From a virus, in the IMG/VR virus record IMGVR_UViG_3300024231_000061, positions 1-22,055 of that record: a DNA stretch of 22,055 nucleotides; one strand, written 5' to 3'. Positions within the stretch are counted from its first letter, which is position 1; each line of letters opens with the position of its first letter. This document shows, piece after piece, positions 12,731 through 17,772 of this stretch. Below the pieces are notes generated by a model. It did no database searches, had not been told where the DNA came from, and worked only from the letters and a program-made list of their open reading frames with translations. The position numbers and the translations under genes were made by a program.

Positions 12731-12835
12731 ATGGAACGTGATTGGTTAAAAATAATTTTTTGGGGCGCGGTTGCCCTGTGTGCGTTAAATCTTTTGGGTT
12801 GGGCAGCTGCCTACATCCTAATTCTTTCAGTCTAA
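12731..12835 (+). CDS. Single-pass membrane microprotein, 34 aa
   Basis: A short gene directly behind promoter cassette copy 5 with GAGGAGAAAG at ideal spacing. The product MERDWLKIIFWGAVALCALN (then LLGWAAAYILILSV) is one hydrophobic helix with a charged N-terminal cap (ERD, K). The cassette's fixed geometry and the strong ribosome site are the main evidence that it is translated. Such microproteins often target host membrane proteins; no target is known. Confidence 0.72.
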   Translation: MERDWLKIIFWGAVALCALNLLGWAAAYILILSV

Positions 12836-12850
12836 TTAAGGAATAACTTT

Positions 12851-13084
12851 ATGATAAATGTACTCATGCTCAAGACCCCATTGTATGACCGCATGGTTCG
12901 ATGGGCAGAATCAGGCAAGGCAAAGTCTATGCCTCTTCATCCGCAAGACTACTATACGCTGAGTAAAGCGGGTCTAGTTGAAAAGATGGAAGAGAAGTTC
13001 AAACTTCCTATCATCTGTCTTGGTGGCGAATCTGGTCTCGCTGCGTTCATGAAAGATCGCATGCGGTCTCAGGAAGAAGAATAA
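12851..13084 (+). CDS. Hypothetical protein, 77 aa
   Basis: The product (MINVLMLKTPLYDRMVRWAE...) is helical and soluble. LYDRMVRWAESGKAKSMPLH followed by PQDYYTLSKAGLVEKMEEKF resembles a small winged-helix-like or helical domain, and it ends KDRMRSQEEE. AAGGA lies 7 nt upstream of the ATG. The stop overlaps the next start as TAATG. No known family. Confidence 0.7.
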   Translation: MINVLMLKTPLYDRMVRWAESGKAKSMPLHPQDYYTLSKAGLVEKMEEKFKLPIICLGGESGLAAFMKDRMRSQEEE

Positions 13085-13296
13085 TGGACTTCGGTGACCT
13101 TTCTGATACCAGATTGATCTCCGAGTTGACGAAGAAATATGGCACTTCGGTGCCATTGTCTTCGACCGGAGATGTTTGGCACACCGTCGAATGGGATAAA
13201 GTCTTGGAAGAATTCTGTGAAGCAACAGGGTATGACAAGATAACTTCCTCTGAGATGATTGTTGAATTCATGAAGGAAAGTTCAGATTCTGCGTAA
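13084..13296 (+). CDS. Hypothetical acidic protein, 70 aa
   Basis: MDFGDLSDTRLISELTKKYG, then VWHTVEWDKVLEEFCEATGYDKI and a helical end (EMIVEFMKESSDSA). No TM. AGGAAG lies about 8 nt upstream and the start is in a TAATG junction. The stop TAA is the first codon of promoter cassette copy 6. The product is probably a small helical protein; no family was recognised. Confidence 0.7.
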   Translation: MDFGDLSDTRLISELTKKYGTSVPLSSTGDVWHTVEWDKVLEEFCEATGYDKITSSEMIVEFMKESSDSA

Positions 13297-13378
13297 GTTG
13301 TTGATATTGCAAGAGTTTATTTCATTTGTCTTTGGATCCGATTTGAGCGATAATAGTGTCTGAATTGAGGAGAAAGTT
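13294..13378 (+). promoter_or_regulatory. Promoter cassette copy 6 (subtype B)
   Basis: Stop TAA 13294-13296 begins TAAGTTGTTGAT. The TTGAT left half-site (13301-13305) is kept, but the right half is lost (ATTGCAAGAG instead), as in the isolated boxes at 16894 and 16922. -35 TTGTCT 13326-13331, 17-nt spacer, -10 GATAAT 13349-13354, leader GTGTCTGAATTGAGGAGAAAG, ATG 13379. Confidence 0.86.
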
Positions 13379-13462
13379 ATGAGTAAAGACGACGTTGTTG
13401 GTTATATTATTATCACAGGACTCGGGTTGTTCATCGGGTTGTCATTAGGGTATTTCATATAA
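13379..13462 (+). CDS. Membrane microprotein, 27 aa
   Basis: Starts behind promoter cassette copy 6 with GAGGAGAAAG. MSKDDVVGYIIITGLGLFIG (then LSLGYFI) is a charged N-terminus plus one Gly-rich transmembrane helix. The stop TAA shares its last A with the ATG of the next gene, as is usual in this genome, which supports translation. The glycine spacing (GLGLFIGLSLG) could favour helix-helix packing in the membrane. Function unknown. Confidence 0.7.
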   Translation: MSKDDVVGYIIITGLGLFIGLSLGYFI

Positions 13463-13782
13463 TGCCCGTCTATGGTTCTATGCGTCACGACTTCACTGGT
13501 CGCAAGATCAAGAAGAAGGTTGTGCATGGCGAGAGGTTCAAGAAGTTCGAAGCACCTGCCTTCACGCCCAAAGTCGCTGATGCTGGTCCGTATCGCAGAG
13601 ATGCTGACGTGCAGTACAAGTCTGCTGAGTTGGGCGCACCTAGTGTTTGCGCTGCTCCAGAGAAGAAAGAATACACAGGCACGTTGATCAAGGGTATCGC
13701 CACGATGCACAAGAGCAACGCTGTTCCGGTAATCAACCAACAAGAAGCGACGGATATCGCTAACATGAGGAGAGGCGGATGA
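13462..13782 (+). CDS. Conserved hypothetical phage protein, basic, 106 aa
   Basis: MPVYGSMRHDFTGRKIKKKV is a start often seen in T4-superfamily genomes, followed by a KKFEAPAFTP segment, PYRRDADVQYKSAEL (the Y-R-R-D-x-x-x-x-Y-K-S pattern recurs in these proteins) and a C-terminal NMRRGG. The product is basic and Pro-rich, probably partly disordered, with no catalytic motif. It starts in TAATG with the microprotein and ends in ATGA with the dCMP deaminase gene, so the three are coupled behind promoter cassette copy 6. Confidence 0.75.
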   Translation: MPVYGSMRHDFTGRKIKKKVVHGERFKKFEAPAFTPKVADAGPYRRDADVQYKSAELGAPSVCAAPEKKEYTGTLIKGIATMHKSNAVPVINQQEATDIANMRRGG

Positions 13783-14249
13783 AGTCCAAGTTAGTCGAAG
13801 CATATATGCAGACGGCACAGGTATTTGCCAACTGCTCAACTGCCAAGAGACTCAAGGTAGGCGCGATCATCGTAGACCCAGATACAGGCGCGATCATCTC
13901 TGTTGGTTATAATGGCACACTCCCTGGATCTTCGAACCAATGCGAAGAGTTGATTGATAAACCTGCATTTAAAGTGCACCCCGACGACGAGCACATATAC
14001 TTCAAGTATAGAACTCGGGACGATGTCCTACACGCAGAAGAGAATGCTATCGCCAAACTGGCAAGAAGTCCATCCTCTGCTGATGGCGCATGGATGTTCC
14101 TGACGCACTCGCCTTGTATCAAGTGTGCAAGGTTGGTCGTGGCAAGCGGGATCTCCCGAGTGTTCTACAAGGAGCAGTTCGAAGGTAGGTTGGGTTGTGG
14201 TCTGGAATTGCTACACGCACACGACGTCAACACATTTCAGGTCAAGTAG
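13779..14249 (+). CDS. Deoxycytidylate (dCMP) deaminase
   Basis: The 156-residue product has the zinc-dependent deaminase signature: HAEENA with zinc ligand H85 and proton-shuttling E87, and PCIKC (C113 and C116) as the other ligands. GYNGTLPGSSNQCEE (43-57) is the stretch typical of dCMP rather than cytidine deaminases. It converts dCMP to dUMP, feeding dTMP synthesis in phage replication; T4 cd is the functional parallel. Length is normal to slightly short. Allosteric-site residues cannot be judged by eye. The start overlaps the preceding gene as ATGA. With the MazG-like enzyme and ligase it belongs to the nucleotide/DNA metabolism genes of the window. Confidence 0.92.
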   Translation: MKSKLVEAYMQTAQVFANCSTAKRLKVGAIIVDPDTGAIISVGYNGTLPGSSNQCEELIDKPAFKVHPDDEHIYFKYRTRDDVLHAEENAIAKLARSPSSADGAWMFLTHSPCIKCARLVVASGISRVFYKEQFEGRLGCGLELLHAHDVNTFQVK

Positions 14250-14251
14250 TC

Positions 14252-14383
14252 ATGAATATTCTTTGGAAACTTTGCACCATAATTGGAATGTTACTTATCA
14301 TTTCCGCTATTAGTAAGCAGGAGAAAGAAGAACTAAATAGACTGCAAGAAACTAACGAAGAAACCGGAGACGGAAATGTCTAA
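14252..14383 (+). CDS. Small membrane-anchored protein, 43 aa
   Basis: ATG 14252 starts 2 nt after the deaminase stop. The longer in-frame ORF beginning at 14195 overlaps the deaminase and is rejected. MNILWKLCTIIGMLLIISAI is an N-terminal TM helix, followed by a charged tail (SKQEKEELNRLQETNEETGD) likely to face the cytoplasm or periplasm. The last 8 nt overlap the start of the next gene. The ribosome site is weak (AGG about 14 nt upstream). Function unknown. Confidence 0.62.
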   Translation: MNILWKLCTIIGMLLIISAISKQEKEELNRLQETNEETGDGNV

Positions 14384-14723
14384 AGAAAGGGTAGAAGACT
14401 TACCAGAAGCAGTCCTCATGTGTGTTGAGAAACTGTCTCACTACTTCGAGCAAGATGCTGCTGCATCTCACGATGCAAATGATAACATGATCTTCATCTG
14501 GACTTTCGAGCAAGATGGTGACCCTGTTCAGGTACACATGCTGAAGACACAGAACGGTGGGTATGCTCTCGCTGCTGCTGACTTCGGGCAGGACGGCAAA
14601 CTCGCAAACAAGTGGACCAAACAGAACAAAGGTCACTGGAAGAAAGCGAAGAGTATTATCATGAGCACTGCTGGTGTCAAGAACATCTATGAAGGCATCG
14701 GTGGGGTTAAGAACCTCGTTTGA
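14376..14723 (+). CDS. Hypothetical protein, 115 aa
   Basis: Starts MSKERVEDLPEAVLMCVEKL with GGAG 8 nt upstream, overlapping the previous gene by 8 nt. The middle shows a beta-rich stretch (NMIFIWTFEQDGDPVQVHML, GGYALAAADFGQDGK) and the C-terminus is basic (KWTKQNKGHWKKAKSIIM) followed by a Gly/Val-rich end. No TM and no family recognised. It ends in a 4-nt TTGA overlap with the second radical SAM gene, so it may be coupled to it and could be its partner or substrate, but nothing in the sequence shows that. Confidence 0.72.
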   Translation: MSKERVEDLPEAVLMCVEKLSHYFEQDAAASHDANDNMIFIWTFEQDGDPVQVHMLKTQNGGYALAAADFGQDGKLANKWTKQNKGHWKKAKSIIMSTAGVKNIYEGIGGVKNLV

Positions 14724-15388
14724 GGTTAGAACTCAACATCACAGAACTGTGCAACCTCCGTTGCGGGTTCTGTCCTCGTGCTCACGGATACCCGAACGAG
14801 AACAAGCATATGTCCATAGAGACTATGCTGAAGATCTGCGCGCATGTTGATGAAGTTCCTGAACCAGTTGAAGTGCTGGTGTGTGGAAGAGGCGAACCAA
14901 CTCTGCACAATGACTTCGAACGATTAATGGAACCACTGTTCAACTCAAAGGCGACAGTGATATTGACAACCAACGGGAAGAATGTCGAGAAGTATCGAGA
15001 GACAGTTGACCGTTTTGATTATGTCAAGCAGAACAATTATGACTTCTACGTTCCACCGAAGGTAAACTCTCGGGCGGGTACTGTCCCTGAAGAGATTGTA
15101 GGGGTTGTCGACATAACCGATTTGCGATATAATTATTGTGATAAGATATTCGACTGGTTGTATGTCGATTGGCAAGGGAATTATAACCTTTGCTGTAATG
15201 ATTGGGACCCTGTTGTGGTCTTGGGTAACGTACAAGAAACATCGTTGCTCGAACACGACAGGAATAACCCAGAACTGCAAGAATATAGAATGTACTTGCG
15301 GACAGGGAACAGAGTTTTAACTCCCTGCGATAAATGTGATTATAGGATAAAAAGTAATGCCAAAGAATTTCAATCTAGATTTAACTGA
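14720..15388 (+). CDS. Short radical SAM protein with SPASM-like cysteines, TTG start
   Basis: The start is TTG 14720, overlapping the previous stop as TTGA. It places MRLELNITELCNLRCGFCPR at the N-terminus, the normal start for this family, with C11, C15 and C18 binding the 4Fe-4S cluster. GRGEPTL (56-62) is the SAM motif and TTNG (83-86) the third strand. NLCCNDW (C158, C159) and CDKC (C203, C206) near the end are SPASM-type auxiliary cysteines. At 222 residues it is short: only about 70 residues separate TTNG from the CC pair, against about 145 in the 3223 gene product, so much of the second half of the TIM barrel is missing. The frame is intact, so it may be a minimal enzyme or one acting with a partner. 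It overlaps the nuclease gene by 32 nt. Confidence 0.85.
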   Translation: MRLELNITELCNLRCGFCPRAHGYPNENKHMSIETMLKICAHVDEVPEPVEVLVCGRGEPTLHNDFERLMEPLFNSKATVILTTNGKNVEKYRETVDRFDYVKQNNYDFYVPPKVNSRAGTVPEEIVGVVDITDLRYNYCDKIFDWLYVDWQGNYNLCCNDWDPVVVLGNVQETSLLEHDRNNPELQEYRMYLRTGNRVLTPCDKCDYRIKSNAKEFQSRFN

Positions 15389-16046
15389 TCTGCCAAAGGT
15401 CAAACGAGTCACTGTAGAAGGCAAACGCCACTACGTTCGTGAAGATGGAAGTGCTTGCGTTCCTTATCCTTCAGTGACAACCATAACATCTTCTTGTAAG
15501 AAACTGCAAGCAGGACTCGCTGCATGGAAGCGACGAGTTGGCAAAGCAGAAGCACAGAAGATCTCGACGCAAGCGTCGACTCGGGGAACTTCGGTCCACC
15601 AACTCATCGAAGACTATTGTCAGGGGATCGAATCCGAGGGTGTAATAATGCCCAATGCTTTCGATATGTTCACTCGCCTACGCGACGTGGCAGACAAGTC
15701 TATCGATAACATTCGAGTCATCGAAGGACTGATGTACTCCGACCACCTACGCACAGCAGGCACGGTTGACATGATTGCAGAGTTTGATGGTGTACTCTCT
15801 GTGATTGATTGGAAGACCTCTGCGCGTCGCAAGACACGTTCTAAAATATATAACTATTTCAAGCAAGAAGCAGCATACGCTGTTATGTACGAGGAGATGA
15901 CTGGTACTCCAGTGACTCAACTAGTGACTGTCATCACCTCTAGTGAAGGCAATTCGCAAGTGTTTGTTGAGCACAGAGACGAGTGGATTGGTGGGTTTGT
16001 AGAATTAAGGGACGCATATGAGTTGGAATTACAGGGTAACGTATAG
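15357..16046 (+). CDS. PD-(D/E)XK nuclease, Cas4/RecB-type exonuclease
   Basis: The 229-residue product has the full Cas4/AddB-type active site: PYPSVTTI near the N-terminus, RGTSVH with H81, E123 in VIEGLMY, GTVD with D138, IDWKTS with D151-x-K153, and Q170xxxY174 in FKQEAAYA. No cysteine cluster for a 4Fe-4S centre is evident (the few Cys are not grouped as in Cas4), so it is the iron-free phage form. Such enzymes degrade or process DNA ends in phage recombination/replication or host DNA breakdown. The ribosome site is AGGATA about 10 nt upstream. It overlaps the radical SAM gene by 32 nt and the following small gene by 29 nt. Confidence 0.88.
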   Translation: MPKNFNLDLTDLPKVKRVTVEGKRHYVREDGSACVPYPSVTTITSSCKKLQAGLAAWKRRVGKAEAQKISTQASTRGTSVHQLIEDYCQGIESEGVIMPNAFDMFTRLRDVADKSIDNIRVIEGLMYSDHLRTAGTVDMIAEFDGVLSVIDWKTSARRKTRSKIYNYFKQEAAYAVMYEEMTGTPVTQLVTVITSSEGNSQVFVEHRDEWIGGFVELRDAYELELQGNV

Positions 16047-16251
16047 AGGTAAGAATGCCATGGAAGGACATTCAATTCGTGAAGTCTATTATGACGATAG
16101 CGGAGAGATTACCCTGTATACAAAATCACCCTGCGAACCTTTCGGTGACGACGAGGAGGAACTCAAATGGTGTCTTGGCAAGATGATCGATGCGTTCGAC
16201 AAGGAACCGTTGAACCTCGACCATTTGGACTTTTTGCTGGAAAGCAAATGA
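16018..16251 (+). CDS. Conserved small phage protein (WNYRV...EVYYD type), 77 aa
   Basis: MSWNYRVTYRGKNAMEGHSI, then IREVYYDDSGEITLYTKSP and a terminal helix EEELKWCLGKMIDAFDKEPL. WNYRV plus EVYYDxxGxI plus a helical end with M-x-x-A-x-x-x-P-L is a widespread small phage protein type without known function, probably a beta hairpin plus helices. AAGGGA lies 8 nt upstream. It overlaps the nuclease gene by 29 nt and is the last gene of the left + strand series before the convergent minus-strand gene. Confidence 0.8.
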   Translation: MSWNYRVTYRGKNAMEGHSIREVYYDDSGEITLYTKSPCEPFGDDEEELKWCLGKMIDAFDKEPLNLDHLDFLLESK

Positions 16252-16258
16252 CGAGCAT

Positions 16259-16280
16259 AAAAAAGCACCCCGTAGGGTGC
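16259..16280 (-). terminator. Intrinsic terminator of the minus-strand gene
   Basis: Read on the minus strand: GCACCC-TACG-GGGTGC, a perfect 6-bp GC-rich stem with 4-nt loop, followed at once by TTTTTT (16264-16259). On the plus strand there is no T-run after the stem, so it terminates only the minus-strand transcript, 25 nt after the stop of the 16305-16706 gene. Confidence 0.85.
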
Positions 16281-16304
16281 CAAGGTTGGTCGCAGAGGTG
16301 TTGA

Positions 16305-16706
16305 TCACTGATCATCCTTGATCTCGTTTATATCCTCTTCGTGAGATAGAGAGCGCTCTTCCAAGCGCCCCAACCTGTCGTGCAGAATAGAGTTTAGATC
16401 TTTTAAACTCTCAGAGTTCTCCTGAACTCTTTCTTCGTATACTGCACGTGAATCCTTCACATGCGTTAGTTGGAGATCAACATAGTTCATTATACCGAAG
16501 ACTGCTGTACCTACGACCCCCAGAAAACCTATGACTCCTGAAACAATTGGCGCATAGTTTGTTTCTTTGGAAGCACCACGGAGCATATGCTCTTCGATGC
16601 GATCAATGTTACCAACAATTTGCGCAATGTCTTGCTCAGATGACTTTAGTCTCCCCTCGTGGGTAAACAGTTTGGTCTCAACTTCAGAAATTCTTTCATC
16701 TGTCAT
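16305..16706 (-). CDS. Coiled coil-TM-coiled coil membrane protein (holin/lysis candidate)
   Basis: The only convincing minus-strand gene. 133 residues: a charged helical N-terminus with heptad pattern (ISEVETKLFTHEGRLKSSEQ, about 3-42), one hydrophobic segment APIVSGVIGFLGVVGTAVFG (52-71), and a second charged coiled coil (about 85-130, ending EEDINEIKDDQ). AGAGGAGG lies about 7 nt before the ATG, the strongest ribosome site in the window. The layout of an amphipathic coil plus single TM resembles XhlA-type and other phage membrane adaptor proteins, so a lysis or membrane-anchoring role is possible. Opposite orientation, own terminator and a TATAAATA about 150 bp upstream suggest separate, perhaps late, control. 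No homologue recognised with certainty. Confidence 0.75.
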   Translation of the reverse strand: MTDERISEVETKLFTHEGRLKSSEQDIAQIVGNIDRIEEHMLRGASKETNYAPIVSGVIGFLGVVGTAVFGIMNYVDLQLTHVKDSRAVYEERVQENSESLKDLNSILHDRLGRLEERSLSHEEDINEIKDDQ

Positions 16707-16796
16707 GAAACCTCCTCTTGCAATGGTGAGTGGGTATAATAATAATTAAGACAGTACTCACGTCACCAGTAGTATATAGGAAACAGAACCAGAGAA

Positions 16797-16811
16797 TTCG
16801 CGACACGCGAA
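16797..16811. repeat. Perfect inverted repeat, candidate operator
   Basis: TTCGCG-ACA-CGCGAA is a perfect 6-bp inverted repeat with a 3-nt centre, GC-rich inside an otherwise AT-rich region. No T-run follows on either strand that would make it a good terminator, so a protein-binding site is more likely. Placed upstream of the minus-strand gene and downstream of its putative late octamer. Confidence 0.5.
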
Positions 16812-16857
16812 GCGAAAGGCAATTAAAACGCCACGTAAGTTTTTTCAATTGTACTAT

Positions 16858-16865
16858 TATTTATA
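16858..16865 (-). promoter_or_regulatory. T4-type late promoter octamer on the minus strand
   Basis: The plus strand reads TATTTATA, so the minus strand reads TATAAATA, the exact T4 late promoter consensus. It points to the minus-strand gene, whose ATG is about 150 nt away. That long leader is a weakness, and the AT-rich setting makes a chance match possible. Confidence 0.4.
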
Positions 16866-16893
16866 AATTTAAGGGTTTATATCGAAGTCGAAC

Positions 16894-16944
16894 GTAAGTT
16901 GTTGATATTACAGGGGATTCAGTAAGTTGTTGATATTGCAGGGG
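16894..16944 (+). repeat. Tandem isolated cassette boxes (28-nt period)
   Basis: GTAAGTTGTTGATATTACAG at 16894 and GTAAGTTGTTGATATTGCAG at 16922 are two copies of the upstream part of the promoter cassette, each followed by GGG and T-rich sequence, with starts 28 nt apart. Neither has a TTGYCT or GATAAT at the cassette's fixed distances (checked for the second: 16954 and 16977), so they are boxes without promoters. They match copy 6 (13293) most closely. A partial third, GTAAGTTTTTTCAA, starts at 16835. Confidence 0.75.
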
Positions 16945-16997
16945 TTTTTTAAATAACTTTAGTTATATGCTTATTCCAAATGAGTATCAGAAAGTTC

Positions 16998-17026
16998 TTG
17001 TCGAACCACCGGATCTGACGTATAAT
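16998..17026 (+). promoter_or_regulatory. Sigma70-like promoter, diverged cassette relative
   Basis: TTGTCG (16998-17003), 17-nt spacer, TATAAT (17021-17026), a perfect -10. The leader CCTGTATTGAAATTGAGGAT is a hybrid of the two cassette leader subtypes, so it is related to the cassettes, but the upstream box and dyad are absent at the expected distance. From -10 to ATG 17055 is 34 nt. Confidence 0.8.
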
Positions 17027-17054
17027 TCCTGTATTGAAATTGAGGATAATCTTA

Positions 17055-17318
17055 ATGACTAAAGCGCAAGAAAGAGCAGAAATAGAGAGACTTACACGCG
17101 ATTTCCTCGCCCGTGATAATAAAGTTTATATTGCACGTAAGACCGGAGTTTCTCGAGCAAAACCACAAGGTGTCAGAACCAAGACCAATTCCCCTAGTGT
17201 TAACGAAAACCGTTCATGGGAGACAGTATCAGTGGTTCAGAATTATAGAGGCGGTTCTGCTGCTTCCTATGGACTGCGCGGAACGTTTAAAGAAGAAGGT
17301 CTTTGGACAAGTTCCTAA
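17055..17318 (+). CDS. Basic hypothetical protein, 87 aa
   Basis: ATG 17055 has TGAGGA about 8 nt upstream and follows the promoter at 16998; the in-frame TTG at 17034 lies in the leader. MTKAQERAEIERLTRDFLAR begins with a charged helix, followed by a Lys/Arg-rich and Ser/Asn-rich segment (ARKTGVSRAKPQGVRTKTNS) and an end with RSWETVSVVQNYRGGS. The basic central part suggests nucleic-acid or ribosome contact, but no fold is recognised. The stop TAA is the first codon of promoter cassette copy 7. Confidence 0.72.
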   Translation: MTKAQERAEIERLTRDFLARDNKVYIARKTGVSRAKPQGVRTKTNSPSVNENRSWETVSVVQNYRGGSAASYGLRGTFKEEGLWTSS

Positions 17319-17400
17319 GTCATTGATTCTGTTCAAGTTATTCAGTGTTGTCTTTGGACCCTAATTGACCGATAATAGTATCTGAATTGAGGAGATTGCA
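17316..17400 (+). promoter_or_regulatory. Promoter cassette copy 7 (subtype B)
   Basis: Stop TAA 17316-17318 begins TAAGTCATTGAT. TTGATTCTGTTCAA dyad 17323-17336; -35 TTGTCT 17348-17353; 17-nt spacer starting TTGGACC; -10 GATAAT 17371-17376; leader GTATCTGAATTGAGGAGATTG; ATG 17401, 30 nt from the -10. Confidence 0.87.
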
Positions 17401-17772
17401 ATGTTTAAAGAAATTTGTTTAGGTGGTGTGTTACTTTTCGTCGGTTTAGACGCATCGGCGCATCAGTCGCCAGAACCGATCCAGCCTGGACAAGCAGAGA
17501 TTACCGTCCCTGCTAATGCCAAGGTGATCGTCGTCGAGTCTACTTTCCACGGTTGTGATCCAACCTACAACCCTTCCACGAATACCGTCTATGTGCCTCG
17601 GTGTATGTCTCCATCCGAGCAACAGGGACCAAAACCAACTATGCTTGAGCGTATCCTCACCACTACAATTGGGAATACCTCACGTGAAGTCGAGTCTTCA
17701 GTTCAGAACGGAATTGACCGAAAGATATTTGAGATCGGAAACAAGATCGACGAAGCGTTGGGGACATACTAA
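17401..17772 (+). CDS. Exported protein with N-terminal signal peptide, 123 aa
   Basis: MFKEICLGGVLLFVGLDASA is a typical signal peptide: short basic start, hydrophobic core, then ASA-HQ, a plausible signal peptidase I site after A20. The mature part begins Pro-rich (HQSPEPIQPGQAEITVPANA), has two cysteines (in FHGCDPTYNP and VPRCMSPS) that could form a disulphide, and ends with a helical, coil-like region (REVESSVQNGIDRKIFEIGN). A phage protein sent to the periplasm or envelope might act in exclusion, lysis control or envelope change; none is shown. Driven by cassette copy 7. The stop overlaps the next ATG as TAATG. Confidence 0.75.
   Translation: MFKEICLGGVLLFVGLDASAHQSPEPIQPGQAEITVPANAKVIVVESTFHGCDPTYNPSTNTVYVPRCMSPSEQQGPKPTMLERILTTTIGNTSREVESSVQNGIDRKIFEIGNKIDEALGTY

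Larger units (their letters stand above)
16707..17054. other. Gene-free regulatory island between divergent genes
   Basis: About 350 nt without a credible gene, AT-rich in the middle. It holds, left to right: the ribosome site and presumed promoter of the minus-strand gene; a perfect dyad (16797-16811); a partial cassette box GTAAGTTTTTTCAA (from 16835); a late-type octamer on the minus strand (16858-16865) overlapping a near-match TATAAATT on the plus strand; two tandem cassette boxes (16894, 16922); a palindrome ATAACT-TT-AGTTAT (16953-16966); and the promoter of the 17055 gene. It could also be a replication origin, but nothing here shows that. Confidence 0.6.

Noticed and set aside
12731-13462. 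RiPP precursor peptides for the radical SAM proteins
   Set aside because: The short peptides here are hydrophobic transmembrane helices with no core/leader division or repeated modifiable residues, and they are not next to either radical SAM gene.
16265-16280. Bidirectional terminator at the convergent junction
   Set aside because: The stem is symmetric but only the minus strand has a T-run, so it should not stop plus-strand transcription.
4193-17400. CRISPR array or integron-like attC repeats
   Set aside because: The repeats are hundreds to thousands of bases apart, all lie directly before start codons and contain promoter elements; they are not regular repeat-spacer units and lack long imperfect dyads.
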